Positions 1 through 7,934 of a stretch of DNA of 64,000 nt are shown here, in pieces; within the stretch, counting starts at the first letter, position 1, and each line of letters opens with the position of its first letter. The stretch is from Kitasatospora sp. MAP5-34 (lineage in GTDB: Bacteria; Actinomycetota; Actinomycetes; Streptomycetales; Streptomycetaceae). The translations under genes and the position numbers were made by a program. The stretch lies in assembly GCF_029894335.1 (NCBI RefSeq), contig NZ_JARXZC010000016.1:1-64000 (forward strand), in the 5' to 3' direction. Below the pieces are notes generated by a model. That model worked only from the letters and a program-made list of their open reading frames with translations. It made no database searches and was not told the origin of the DNA.

Positions 1-5
1 ACAGA

Positions 6-74
6 ATGATCGACATCCAGGACATCGAGGTCATGGCTGAGGCCCTGACCTGCGGCAGCTACAACAAGGGCTGA
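6..74 (+). CDS. Putative RiPP precursor peptide, copy 1
   Basis: This is a 22-residue peptide gene running from ATG to TGA. The acidic N-terminal part (MIDIQDIEVMAEAL) looks like a short leader, and the end TCGSYNKG holds the only cysteine and looks like the core. Its DNA is identical to the copy 138 bp downstream. The ribosome-binding site lies before the window edge. The call rests on perfect duplication of the whole gene and on the two MNIO enzymes that follow, a family that modifies Cys (or C-terminal Asp) in ribosomal peptides. No homologue of the peptide is known to me. Confidence 0.75.
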   Translation: MIDIQDIEVMAEALTCGSYNKG

Positions 75-143
75 ATTCGGGCAGGTTGATGCCTGCCGGC
101 GAGTGTGGCCAGTGCATCGCATTCAGGTGGGGAGGTGAACAGA

Positions 144-212
144 ATGATCGACATCCAGGACATCGAGGTCATGGCTGAGGCCCTGACCTGCGGCAGCTAC
201 AACAAGGGCTGA
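144..212 (+). CDS. Putative RiPP precursor peptide, copy 2
   Basis: This is a second, base-for-base identical copy of the 22-residue peptide ending TCGSYNKG. A strong ribosome-binding site (GGAGG at 131-135) sits 8 nt before the ATG. An in-frame GTG at 135 would overlap that site, so ATG 144 is preferred. The gene is followed 11 nt later by a 12-bp GC hairpin and then by the first MNIO gene. That layout would allow much more peptide than enzyme to be made from one transcript. Which residues are modified is inferred only from the single Cys. Confidence 0.8.
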   Translation: MIDIQDIEVMAEALTCGSYNKG

Positions 213-222
213 GTCATTGTGT

Positions 223-250
223 GGGCGCGCTCCGGAAGCGGAGCGCGCCC
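223..250 (+). terminator. Attenuator-like hairpin between precursor and MNIO genes
   Basis: A perfect 12-bp GC-rich stem (223-234 with 239-250) encloses a GAAG tetraloop. No T-run follows, so it is more likely a partial terminator or an mRNA-stabilising processing end than a full stop. Such hairpins commonly separate RiPP precursor genes from their enzymes. Confidence 0.7.
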
Positions 251-283
251 CCGCCGTACCCGGAAGCAGGTGGAGAGAAAGAG

Positions 284-1438
284 ATGCAAGCGACAGTTCT
301 GCCGGTCCGCGACGACCTGCTCCGCGTGGGCGGGTCGTTCACTCCGGGATTTCTCGACCCGGACCCGTCCCGGAGGCTCGCCATCGTCGGCGAAAATCCT
401 TTCCTGGAATTCGGGTTCAATGAGTGGCGGAAATGGGAGAGCCTTGACGAGGTGCCGGCGGTCCCGGAATTCTCCCTGCACCTGGGGCGTACCGCGATCT
501 GCGAAGGCCCGCGTGAACAGGCCCGCTACATCGACTACGTGATGGACCAGTCGGCCACCCGCCGCAACAAGCCGACCTCCATCGGAGTCCACGTCACCGG
601 CGACCGGGCCCTGGGCGGCGGTTCCTTCGGACTCCACTCGTACTTCACCGGCACGAAGGAGGAAGAGGAGCGCGCCGTCCGCTTCCTCACCGACCTCCAC
701 CGGACCTCGGGCCTGCCCGTCTGGGTGGAGAACGCCAACTGCTACTCCGCCTCCGCCCGGGGCATCCTGGACGCCTGGCAGGCGGTGACGCGCATCTGCG
801 AGAACACCGGCTCCGGCCTCATCGTCGACCTGGCCCACCTCTACATCGACGCCGTCAACTGCGGTGTCCCCGTGGAGGTGCTGCTCGGCGCGATCCCGTG
901 GTCCCAGGTGGTCGAACTGCACCTGTCGGGCATCCGCACGGGACGGGACGGAACCCTCCACGACGGCCACTCCGTGGCGGTCCACGAAGGCGTGTGGTCG
1001 CTGCTGGACACCGTGCTGGACCAACGGTTGATCACGGAGACCCAGCCCGTCACCGTGATCGTCGAACACGCGGACCTCACCTGGACGGACCGGCCGGACC
1101 AGTACTACGCCGACTTCGCCCGGGCGGCATCGGCCCTGGAACGGCACCGGCTGGCGGGCATCGCGGGAGCCGGGGAGAAGGAGCCGCACGACTACGGCGT
1201 CCCCTACTGCCGCGCCTACCTCCGCCAGCTGTGCAAGGGCTGGATCCCGGGCCTCGCGGAGGCCTCCGAACAACGCGGCCTGTCCTACGTCGACCTGTTC
1301 GACCAGTGGGTGGACGACGTCCGCGCCCGCGGCAAGCGCATCGTCCTCAACCTCGACGAGATACCGTCGGCCGAACGTCCTGGCGCGGTCAGCGCCCCCC
1401 AGGACTTGCTGGCCTACGCCAAGGAGAAGCTGCGCTGA
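284..1438 (+). CDS. MNIO-family (DUF692, MbnB/TglH/ChrH-like) oxidase, first copy
   Basis: This is a 384-residue TIM-barrel protein of the multinuclear iron oxidase type, the family that oxidatively remodels cysteine in peptides such as methanobactin. Candidate metal ligands occur in family order: H66 (SLHLG), H118, E149-N150 (WVEN), D182 and H185 (VDLAHL), E211 and H213 (ELHLSG), H229 (HDGH) and E261. About 100 residues beyond the barrel at the C-terminus (290-384) are unusual and could bind the peptide. ATG 284 is preferred over the GTG at 221 because GGAGAG lies at 272-277 and the earlier start would sit in the hairpin. The stop overlaps the next start (TGATG). Confidence 0.8.
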   Translation: MQATVLPVRDDLLRVGGSFTPGFLDPDPSRRLAIVGENPFLEFGFNEWRKWESLDEVPAVPEFSLHLGRTAICEGPREQARYIDYVMDQSATRRNKPTSIGVHVTGDRALGGGSFGLHSYFTGTKEEEERAVRFLTDLHRTSGLPVWVENANCYSASARGILDAWQAVTRICENTGSGLIVDLAHLYIDAVNCGVPVEVLLGAIPWSQVVELHLSGIRTGRDGTLHDGHSVAVHEGVWSLLDTVLDQRLITETQPVTVIVEHADLTWTDRPDQYYADFARAASALERHRLAGIAGAGEKEPHDYGVPYCRAYLRQLCKGWIPGLAEASEQRGLSYVDLFDQWVDDVRARGKRIVLNLDEIPSAERPGAVSAPQDLLAYAKEKLR

Positions 1439-2256
1439 TGCTGATCGGTGTCAATGTGACCTCGCCGGACACCTTGGAGATGGCCTGCGGGCTGCGCGAC
1501 TCGGGTCACGTCGACTTCGTCGAAGTCCTGATCGACGGCTTCGCCCACCTCGACCCGAAGGAGTTCCGCCGCACGGTCGGTGACCTCCCGGTTGGCTGCC
1601 ACATCATGCTCTCCCGGTTCCTCGACCCGGACCGAGCGCGCCTCGACCACTACCTGAACCTGGTGAACCAGTGGCAGGCGGACTGCGGCCTGCTCTACGT
1701 CAGCGACCACATCGCCCACTTCTCCCACAACGGCCAGCCGCTGTCCCTGGCCCTGGAGGTGGACTACCACGCCTGGCAGCCGGTGATCGACTCCGTGCGC
1801 GCATGGCAGGAGGAGCTCGGCACCGTCCTCGCCGTGGAGAACTTCCCCTCGCAGGCGCCCTCCGACATCCCCCAGGCCCGCGCCTACGCCGAGCTCGCCG
1901 AAGCCACCGGATGCGAAGTCCTCATGGACGTGTCCAACGCGATGGTCGCCCAGCTCAACACCGGGCAGCCCGCCGCCGCGTGGGCCGACGTGCCGGGCGT
2001 AGGCCGCAGGTTCCACCTGGCCGGCTACAGCCCCTCTCCGACGTCCGCCTCGCTCATCATCGACAGCCACGACTCCCCCGTCAGCGACGACACCCTCGAC
2101 CTGGTGACGTTGTTCGCCGGCCGCGCCGCACCGGACGCCACGCTCGTCGTCGAACGCGACGCCAACCACGACCTGGACGAATGGAGAACGGACCTTGACC
2201 GCACACGCGCCGCAGTCGTCGCGGCTCAACGCCTGCATCAGCCCCACTGCACGTAA
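1438..2256 (+). CDS. MNIO-family (DUF692) oxidase, second copy
   Basis: This is a 272-residue MNIO with a more canonical set of motifs than the first: E29 (FVEV), H55, D90-H91 (VSDHIAH), E134-N135 (AVENF), D164 and N167 (LMDVSNA), H193 (FHLAGY), D209-H211 (IDSHD) and E239 (VERDAN). Its length is close to stand-alone family members. It is translationally coupled to the first MNIO, and the two are only distantly alike. Either two separate oxidations are made on one peptide, or one copy assists the other. Substrate and product are unknown. Confidence 0.85.
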   Translation: MLIGVNVTSPDTLEMACGLRDSGHVDFVEVLIDGFAHLDPKEFRRTVGDLPVGCHIMLSRFLDPDRARLDHYLNLVNQWQADCGLLYVSDHIAHFSHNGQPLSLALEVDYHAWQPVIDSVRAWQEELGTVLAVENFPSQAPSDIPQARAYAELAEATGCEVLMDVSNAMVAQLNTGQPAAAWADVPGVGRRFHLAGYSPSPTSASLIIDSHDSPVSDDTLDLVTLFAGRAAPDATLVVERDANHDLDEWRTDLDRTRAAVVAAQRLHQPHCT

Positions 2257-2737
2257 CTCCCTCGCCCCGGGATCCCGTGACCGGCTGATCGCCCAGGAAT
2301 CGCTCCGCATCCGCTGGCACCAGCTCTTCGACCGCATCCCGCAGCTGGCCGAACGCCTGCCGGACACCACCGACCTCTACGAGGCCTTCCTCGAGTGGGC
2401 GGTGGCCGCGGGCAGACGGCTGGACTGGCGCATGCACCTGCACTTCCTCGAATTCCTGGACCGCGAGGGAATCGCCCTCCGGCCGCAGGACCACATCGAA
2501 CTGCTCGCGGCCTCGGCCGCACGCTGGTTCGCCTCACCGGAGCACCGGCACCGAGGCCTGGCCCTCACCACCGGGACCACCGCCCCCAAGGTCGTCGTGG
2601 CGCTCAAGGGGCACGTACCCCTGGAGCGCGGCCGCGTGAAGCTCGCCGAGGTGCCGGGGCTGGACCCGGCACCGGGCATCCGGTGGTCGCTCTCCCGTTC
2701 CGGCGATTTCGCCGTCCTCACCTGGAGCCCGCTGTGA
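2195..2737 (+). CDS. Uncharacterised MNIO partner protein
   Basis: This 180-residue soluble protein matches no family I can name. Residues 30-115 look helical and charged, and the last 60 residues look like beta strands. MNIOs typically need a small partner that presents the peptide (MbnC, TglI, ChrI), and this gene holds that position in the operon, so a partner role is inferred. The only plausible start is TTG 2195, preceded by GGAG. It makes the gene overlap the end of the second MNIO by 62 nt, which is unusually long. Confidence 0.55.
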   Translation: MTAHAPQSSRLNACISPTARNSLAPGSRDRLIAQESLRIRWHQLFDRIPQLAERLPDTTDLYEAFLEWAVAAGRRLDWRMHLHFLEFLDREGIALRPQDHIELLAASAARWFASPEHRHRGLALTTGTTAPKVVVALKGHVPLERGRVKLAEVPGLDPAPGIRWSLSRSGDFAVLTWSPL

Positions 2738-4077
2738 CCGGCGCGACCACCCCCACCCCGTCGCTGGGCCGGCGCGTCCTCGCCCTGATGGGCCCCATGA
2801 TGGTGGCGTCCGTCATGGGCCAGGCCATCGCCCAGACCGATCTGTGGGTGATCAGCACCCTGGGCGAGCAGGCTGTGGCCGCCGCGGCCCTGCCGCAGCG
2901 CCTGCTCCTCCTCGACTCGATCACCGCCATGGCCATGGGGCCCGTCGTCGGGCTGTCCGTGGCCGGGGCTCTGTCCGCCCACGCACGCCGGCGGGCGGTG
3001 CAGAGCGGGCTGGTCGGTGCCACGGCCGCCGGGCTGCTCATCGCGGCGATCGGCCTGGCCGTGCTGCCGTACCTCGTGGACACCCTGGTCGCCGCACCGG
3101 GTATCCGCGACGACACGCGGTCGGCCCTCTTCTGGCTGTTGATAGCCGCCCCCGTACGCCTCGCACAGTTCGTCGGCGCCATGGCACTCTTCGCGCTCCG
3201 GCGCTCGCGCCCCCTTCTCACGCTGTACGCCGTAGCCGTCGTCGCCAACGCCGCGCTCGATTGGTTCTTCGTGCACGGGGCCGGACTGGGATTCGCCGGC
3301 GCCTACGCCGCGACCTCCGTCATCGCCGCCCTCGAATGCGCCGTCACCGTAGGGCTGCTGCGTGATCACCTGTCCCTCTCCCTCCGGCTCCGTGACAGCG
3401 CACGCTGGCTGCGCCAGGTGGCGCGCACCATGCTCACGGAGTGGGGGCACATGCTCTCGGTGATCGGCTTCGACCTGCTCCTGGTCCTCGCGCTGACCCT
3501 CAGGGCCTCGTGGGACGACCGGCTCGCCGCGTTCTCCGCCGGGGCCGTCCTCACGGCGACGCTGAACATCCCGATCACGGCCATGGTCAACGCGACCGGC
3601 ATGGTCTGCACGGGCGCGGCCCCCTCCGCCCGGGACTGGCGGAACCTGCGCGGAGGCGTCCTGGCCGTGTCCGCAACCGTCGGCGTCCTCGTCGCGACCG
3701 CGGCCTGGACGGTGCTGCCCGGGTTCTACGGTCTGCACGGCGCGGCCGCGACCTGGTTCACCTGGCTGATGGTCGCTCAGGCCACCGCCCTCCCTCTCCG
3801 CCTCCTGGCCGCCACCGCCGAAGGCCGGCACAAGGCCGCCGACCGCTTCGGGGTGGTGCTGCGCCTGCGTCTGCTCCAGGAGCTCGGCATCGCCCTGCCC
3901 GTCTTCCTCGCGGGCCTGCTGACGGACAACGCGGTCCTCGCCTGGTCGGGCATCGTGCTGGGCTGCGCGGTCAACTACCGGCTGCTCCAAGCCCCAGCGC
4001 CCCGGCGCCCACCGGGGCTGCCCTTCGGCGTCCGGCACGCCGACCGAGCCGACGGGAAGGCCCTGAGCCATCCCTGA
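2734..4077 (+). CDS. MATE-family efflux transporter
   Basis: This is a 447-residue membrane protein with about 12 hydrophobic segments, the size and layout of the MATE branch of the MOP superfamily. The N-terminal part (LALMGPMMVASVMGQAIAQT) resembles TM1 of that family. GTG 2734 overlaps the previous stop as GTGA, giving tight coupling. It is the last gene of the peptide operon, so it most simply exports the finished product or protects the producer. The window shows no C39 peptidase ABC exporter and no obvious leader protease. Confidence 0.8.
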   Translation: MTGATTPTPSLGRRVLALMGPMMVASVMGQAIAQTDLWVISTLGEQAVAAAALPQRLLLLDSITAMAMGPVVGLSVAGALSAHARRRAVQSGLVGATAAGLLIAAIGLAVLPYLVDTLVAAPGIRDDTRSALFWLLIAAPVRLAQFVGAMALFALRRSRPLLTLYAVAVVANAALDWFFVHGAGLGFAGAYAATSVIAALECAVTVGLLRDHLSLSLRLRDSARWLRQVARTMLTEWGHMLSVIGFDLLLVLALTLRASWDDRLAAFSAGAVLTATLNIPITAMVNATGMVCTGAAPSARDWRNLRGGVLAVSATVGVLVATAAWTVLPGFYGLHGAAATWFTWLMVAQATALPLRLLAATAEGRHKAADRFGVVLRLRLLQELGIALPVFLAGLLTDNAVLAWSGIVLGCAVNYRLLQAPAPRRPPGLPFGVRHADRADGKALSHP

Positions 4078-4123
4078 GACCACGGCGGCTGCGTGTGCTC
4101 GCCGCGCTGCCGGTGCATCCGAC

Positions 4124-4129
4124 TAGGGT
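4124..4129 (+). promoter_or_regulatory. -10 element for a leaderless start
   Basis: TAGGGT lies 7 nt before ATG 4137, the usual spacing of leaderless transcripts in Streptomyces. It indicates that the oxidoreductase gene is transcribed separately from the peptide operon. No clear -35 is visible. Confidence 0.6.
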
Positions 4130-4136
4130 CAACGGC

Positions 4137-5024
4137 ATGCGTCTGAGCACCGTGATCCTCCCCGTCCACCGATGGAGCGAGGGACAGAAGATCTGGCGGC
4201 GGGCCGAGGAGCTCGGGTTCCATGCCGCGTACACGTATGACCACCTCTCCTGGCGGTCGTTCCGGGACGAGCCGTGGTTCGGGGCGGTTCCGACGCTGAC
4301 GGCGGCTGCGGCGGCGACTGAGCGGATCCGCCTGGGCACGCTCGTCACGTCACCGAACTTCCGCCATCCCGTCACGCTGGCGAAGGAGCTGGTCTCGCTC
4401 GACGAGATCTCGGGCGGGCGGGTGACGGTCGGGATCGGGGCCGGGGGGACCGGGTTCGATGCCACCGTGATGGGCCAGGAGGCGTGGTCGCCGAAGGAGC
4501 GGGCGGACCGTTTCGCGGAGTTCCTGCCACTGCTCGACAAGCTGCTGACCCAGGACGCCACGACCGAGCAGGGCACCTACTACTCGGCCGTCGAGGCGCG
4601 GAACATCCCCGGCTGCGTGCAGGCGCCGAGGGTGCCGTTCTACGTCGCGGCCACCGGACCGCGCGGGCTGCGGCTGGCGGCCGAGCACGGGCAGGGCTGG
4701 GTGACGTACGGGGACCCGCGCGGTCCGGGCGACGTGCCGGTCGAGCTGGCTCCTGCCGTGATCGAGGCGCAGCTGGGCAAGCTGCGGGCCGCGTGCGAAG
4801 CGCAGGGGCGGGACGTGGACAGCCTGGAGAAGGTGCTGCTGCAGGGGTCGACGGCGGAGCGCCCACTCGCCTCGCTGGACGCCTTCGTCGACTGGGCGGG
4901 CAGGTACCGCGACCTGGGCATCACCGAACTCGTCATCCACTGGCCGGTCCCCGACTCGATCTTCGAGAATGATCTCGCCGTCTTCGAGCGGATCGCCACC
5001 GAGGCCCTGGCCCAGTTGGGTTGA
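4137..5024 (+). CDS. LLM-class (luciferase-like) F420/FMN-dependent oxidoreductase
   Basis: This 295-residue protein belongs to the bacterial luciferase-like family. The N-terminal barrel pattern is LSTVILPVHRW, AEELGFHAAYTYDH, then the IRLGTLVTSPNFRHPVTLAKE region and a glycine-rich [12 protein letters not shown] turn typical of F420-binding members. It is near the short end of family length. It has its own promoter, so a tie to the adjacent peptide operon is possible but not supported. Substrate unknown. Confidence 0.85.
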   Translation: MRLSTVILPVHRWSEGQKIWRRAEELGFHAAYTYDHLSWRSFRDEPWFGAVPTLTAAAAATERIRLGTLVTSPNFRHPVTLAKELVSLDEISGGRVTVGIGAGGTGFDATVMGQEAWSPKERADRFAEFLPLLDKLLTQDATTEQGTYYSAVEARNIPGCVQAPRVPFYVAATGPRGLRLAAEHGQGWVTYGDPRGPGDVPVELAPAVIEAQLGKLRAACEAQGRDVDSLEKVLLQGSTAERPLASLDAFVDWAGRYRDLGITELVIHWPVPDSIFENDLAVFERIATEALAQLG

Positions 5025-5157
5025 GGCCCGGCCGGGGCACATTCCGCAGCCGGTGCGGGAGCGCCACGGCCGTCGGTGCCGAACGGGGGCTCGTTGCGGT
5101 TCGGTCACGACATGTCCGGTTGGTCGGGCAATGGGCGGACTGTCGGGGGTAAGCGAG

Positions 5158-5187
5158 TTGTTGGTGGAGTTGAAGGACTCTCATAAT
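5158..5187 (+). promoter_or_regulatory. Sigma-70-like promoter for the four-gene anchored-protein operon
   Basis: TTGTTG (5158-5163) and CATAAT (5182-5187) are separated by 18 bp in a locally AT-richer patch. It lies about 100 bp before the first of four coupled genes. The rest of the 5025-5291 interval shows nothing else I recognise. Confidence 0.45.
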
Positions 5188-5291
5188 TCCAGCTGAGATG
5201 CGTGTTGGTTGGCTTCAGGGGCGAGTTGGGGGTGCCCGGAGCTGGAGCCGCGCGCGGTCCGAATCCGTTCAGCTGGGGGAGCCCCTTGACC

Positions 5292-6128
5292 GTGCCCGAA
5301 AGCATGCCCGAAGGCGTGCCCGAAGACCTTCCACCACAGTTCGGGGAGCCCGAGGCGTCTGCCGGCGCGCGGAAGCTGCCGCGCGCCGTCGGCATTGCGC
5401 TCGCGACCGCCGGGCTGCTCGCCGTGACCGCGACCAGTGCTGCCGTGACCGTCGCCGTCGGCAAGCCGGACCGGAGCCCGCGAGCGGTCGTGCTGGCCTC
5501 CGCGCCGCACAGCGTCCCGACGCCGACGACCGCTCCCGCACCCACGGCGGGTGCCACCCCGGTGCCCCTGCCGAGTACGCCGCCGGCGCCCGCTCCCGCA
5601 CCGAGCAGCACCGTGCACGGCAGCGTCGACGGGGACACACACGGCGGCGACATCCGCTACTTCCTCCTCCCGATACCGGCCGGCGGCGAGTCGTACGGCT
5701 CCACCGACGGCGTCACGCTGACGTCGAAGGAGGTGGCGTCCGAGTTCGGGAACGCGGACGACATGGGGCACGTCCTCGACTCGTACGGCTACCAGGACGA
5801 CGCGGCCGTCCGCCACTACCGCTCCGCCGACGGCCAGCAGGAGGTCACCTCCCGGCTGCTGCGCTTCAAGTCGGCGCGGATGGCGAAGGAGTTCGCCAAG
5901 GGCATGTCCTTCAAGTCGGGGGACTCCTTCGACATCGACGGTGACAGCGCCGCCCAGGGCATCGTGGTCAAGCCCGACCAGGACGGCTGGCTCGGCGAAC
6001 TGATCGGCGTCTCGTCCGTCGGCGACGTCGAGTACCAGGTCACGGTGCTCGTGAAGGGCAACGCGGACAAGGCCCTGCTGATGGACGCGATGAAGCGGCA
6101 GCGCGATCAGCTGGCCAACGGTGGCTGA
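5292..6128 (+). CDS. Single-TM anchored extracytoplasmic protein, family member 1
   Basis: First of four similar tandem genes. About 20 acidic and Pro-rich residues precede a TM helix (GIALATAGLLAVTATSAAVTVAV), then a Pro/Thr/Ala linker, then a domain of roughly 165 residues that begins DIRYFLLPIPAGGESYG. GTG 5292 is chosen because GGGGGAG ends 10 nt before it; a TTG at 5286 is possible. I do not recognise a named family. All four copies share a domain opening of the form R-x-L-L-x-P-x-P followed by a Gly- or Ser-rich stretch. The end overlaps the next start by 8 nt. Confidence 0.75.
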   Translation: MPESMPEGVPEDLPPQFGEPEASAGARKLPRAVGIALATAGLLAVTATSAAVTVAVGKPDRSPRAVVLASAPHSVPTPTTAPAPTAGATPVPLPSTPPAPAPAPSSTVHGSVDGDTHGGDIRYFLLPIPAGGESYGSTDGVTLTSKEVASEFGNADDMGHVLDSYGYQDDAAVRHYRSADGQQEVTSRLLRFKSARMAKEFAKGMSFKSGDSFDIDGDSAAQGIVVKPDQDGWLGELIGVSSVGDVEYQVTVLVKGNADKALLMDAMKRQRDQLANGG

Positions 6129-7083
6129 GCACCAGCCGGCCGCCGAGCCGGTCCCGTCCCCCGCAGCGCCGGAACCCACGCCCGCGCCTGAGTCCGTGCC
6201 CGCGCCTGAGTCCGTACCTGCCTTGGAGCACCCCGTGACCACCGAGCCCGCAGAGACTGCGGAGCCGTCAGAGCTGCCAGAGCTCGCAGCGCCCGCAGAA
6301 ACTGCGGGGCTGTCAGAGCTGCCCGAGCCGTCCGAGCCGTCCGAGCCGTCCGAGTCAGCCGAGCCGTCAGAACCGGCCGAGCCGGCTGCGGCTCGGCGTC
6401 CCCGCACCGCCCGGCTGCTGGTCGCGGCGCTGCTGCTGGGGCCGTTGGTCGGCGGCGGTGTCGGTTACGCGATCCAGGCCGGCCGGCCCCGGACGCCGCT
6501 CCCGGCGCTCCGGGTGGGCGCGCCGCAGTACGTCGCCACCGTCGTCGACGGGAAGGGCGCGGTCGACGCGGGGCCGAAGCCGCTCAACATCGACGGTGAC
6601 CTGCGCAAGCTGCTGATCAGCAAGCCCGCCGATGCGGACGACATGACCGACGGGCTCGGCGCCGACTCCGGCTGGGCCAGCGTCGGTGATGTCGCGCTGA
6701 CCTACACCGATGCCGACGTCCGGTTCAGGGAGATGCTGTTCACCGGATTCCGCCGCGACGCGATCGCCAGCTGGAAGAAGAACGACACCGTCTACCGGGT
6801 CGAACTCGTCCAGTACGACGCGACCCACGTGGCCGAGGCGGTGAACGCCGTGTCGAGCAACGTGCCGGCGGACTCCCACCCGCTGGACGGGACGGTCGAC
6901 GGCACGTACGACGCGCCCAGCACGCCCAGCACGTACTCCGAAACCCACGAGCAGTACTACTACGGGAAGGCGAGCGCCCGGCGCGGCGACGTGATCATGC
7001 GGGTCTCCATCTACTCCCCCAACCAGGTCAACGCCGATGAGCTCAAGGACATCGCCGAGCGTCAGTGGGAGCGGCTGGTATGA
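6121..7083 (+). CDS. Single-TM anchored extracytoplasmic protein, family member 2
   Basis: This 320-residue protein has a very long acidic cytoplasmic N-terminus (about 95 residues) rich in Pro, Glu and Ser. It includes short repeats such as SEPSEPSEPSESAEPSEPAEPA and alternating AETAE/SELPE units. A TM helix (LLVAALLLGPLVGGGVGYAI) and an extracytoplasmic domain starting LRKLLISKPADADDMTDG follow. GTG 6121 overlaps the previous gene by 8 nt, and the TGA overlaps the next ATG. The acidic repeat arm is the most variable part of the family. Function unknown. Confidence 0.75.
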   Translation: MAEHQPAAEPVPSPAAPEPTPAPESVPAPESVPALEHPVTTEPAETAEPSELPELAAPAETAGLSELPEPSEPSEPSESAEPSEPAEPAAARRPRTARLLVAALLLGPLVGGGVGYAIQAGRPRTPLPALRVGAPQYVATVVDGKGAVDAGPKPLNIDGDLRKLLISKPADADDMTDGLGADSGWASVGDVALTYTDADVRFREMLFTGFRRDAIASWKKNDTVYRVELVQYDATHVAEAVNAVSSNVPADSHPLDGTVDGTYDAPSTPSTYSETHEQYYYGKASARRGDVIMRVSIYSPNQVNADELKDIAERQWERLV

Positions 7084-7934
7084 GTGAGATGACCGAAGCG
7101 AGTCCGATCCCCGAGCAGCAGGCCCCGGCCGAGCCCGCCGTGACACCTGCTGGGACACCTGCTGGGACGCCTACCGTGACACCTGCTGGGACACCCGGCA
7201 GGAGGCCCGGCCCGGCTCTGCGTATCGCGGCGGCCGTGGTCGCGGCCGCCCTGCTCGGCGTCGGTATCGGCGTGGGCGTCATCAAGGTCGAGTACGACGA
7301 TGCCGCCCCCACCGCCGCGCCCGCTCCCGCCGCGCTGCCCAGCGCCTCGGCGAGCCCGTCCTTCGGCGCGAAGTCCAACGGCACCCACTTCGGGTCCATG
7401 CGCGACCTGTTGGTGCCGCTCCCCGAGGGGTACACCCTCGGGCCGGACGACGGCGCCTACGGCAACGACACCGAGCTGACGGCCGACCAGCGGACGGCCT
7501 GGATCGAGGACTCCGTCCGGGGCTACCCCCAGAAGCTGCAGGACGCCATCCGCAGCCAGTGGCAGCAGTTCCAGCTCAAGGGCGCCGGGATCCGCAGCTA
7601 CGTCTCCCCGGACACCAGTTTCACGGTGACGATGTGGCTGCTCCAGTACCACCAGGACGCGGTCAAGGCCGACAACACCTGGGTGAGCGTGCTGGGTTCG
7701 GACTCCGGCCTGTTCCGGATCGGCCCGGACATCGCCGGGCACAGCGAGGCGCACTGCTACCTGCCGTTCGCCGATCCCGGCGCGAAGATCGACCGTCTGA
7801 TCTGCTCGGCGGCCGAGGGCGATCTCCGGGTGGAGATGCGGGTGGAGGGCATCGCCCCGCTGCCCAAGGACAAGGCCGTGACCATCTTCAACCAGCAGCT
7901 CGACCGGCTGGCCCGCCCAGGAGCGTCCACATGA
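7080..7934 (+). CDS. Single-TM anchored extracytoplasmic protein, family member 3
   Basis: This is a 284-residue member with an N-terminus containing repeated (V)TPAGTP units, a TM helix (IAAAVVAAALLGVGIGVGVI) and an outer domain opening MRDLLVPLPEGYTLGPDDG. ATG 7080 lies in an ATGA overlap with the upstream gene, and its own stop overlaps the next ATG the same way. The strict coupling suggests that the four proteins are made in fixed ratios, perhaps as one complex. No catalytic motif is visible. Confidence 0.75.
   Translation: MSEMTEASPIPEQQAPAEPAVTPAGTPAGTPTVTPAGTPGRRPGPALRIAAAVVAAALLGVGIGVGVIKVEYDDAAPTAAPAPAALPSASASPSFGAKSNGTHFGSMRDLLVPLPEGYTLGPDDGAYGNDTELTADQRTAWIEDSVRGYPQKLQDAIRSQWQQFQLKGAGIRSYVSPDTSFTVTMWLLQYHQDAVKADNTWVSVLGSDSGLFRIGPDIAGHSEAHCYLPFADPGAKIDRLICSAAEGDLRVEMRVEGIAPLPKDKAVTIFNQQLDRLARPGAST

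Larger units (their letters stand above)
1..212 (+). repeat. 138-bp tandem duplication carrying the precursor gene
   Basis: Bases 1-74 are repeated exactly at 139-212, giving a period of 138 bp. The identity starts at the window edge, so the duplicated unit may extend further left and more copies may exist there. The spacer between copies (75-138) contains a small hairpin: GGCAGG at 80-85 pairs with CCTGCC at 92-97. Confidence 0.85.

Noticed and set aside
221..283. Longer first MNIO starting at GTG 221
   Set aside because: The start would lie within the hairpin, while ATG 284 has a good ribosome-binding site and a normal N-terminus.
4137..5024. Including the LLM oxidoreductase as a tailoring enzyme of the peptide operon
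   Set aside because: It has its own leaderless promoter after the MATE gene and no overlap with it; membership is possible but unsupported.
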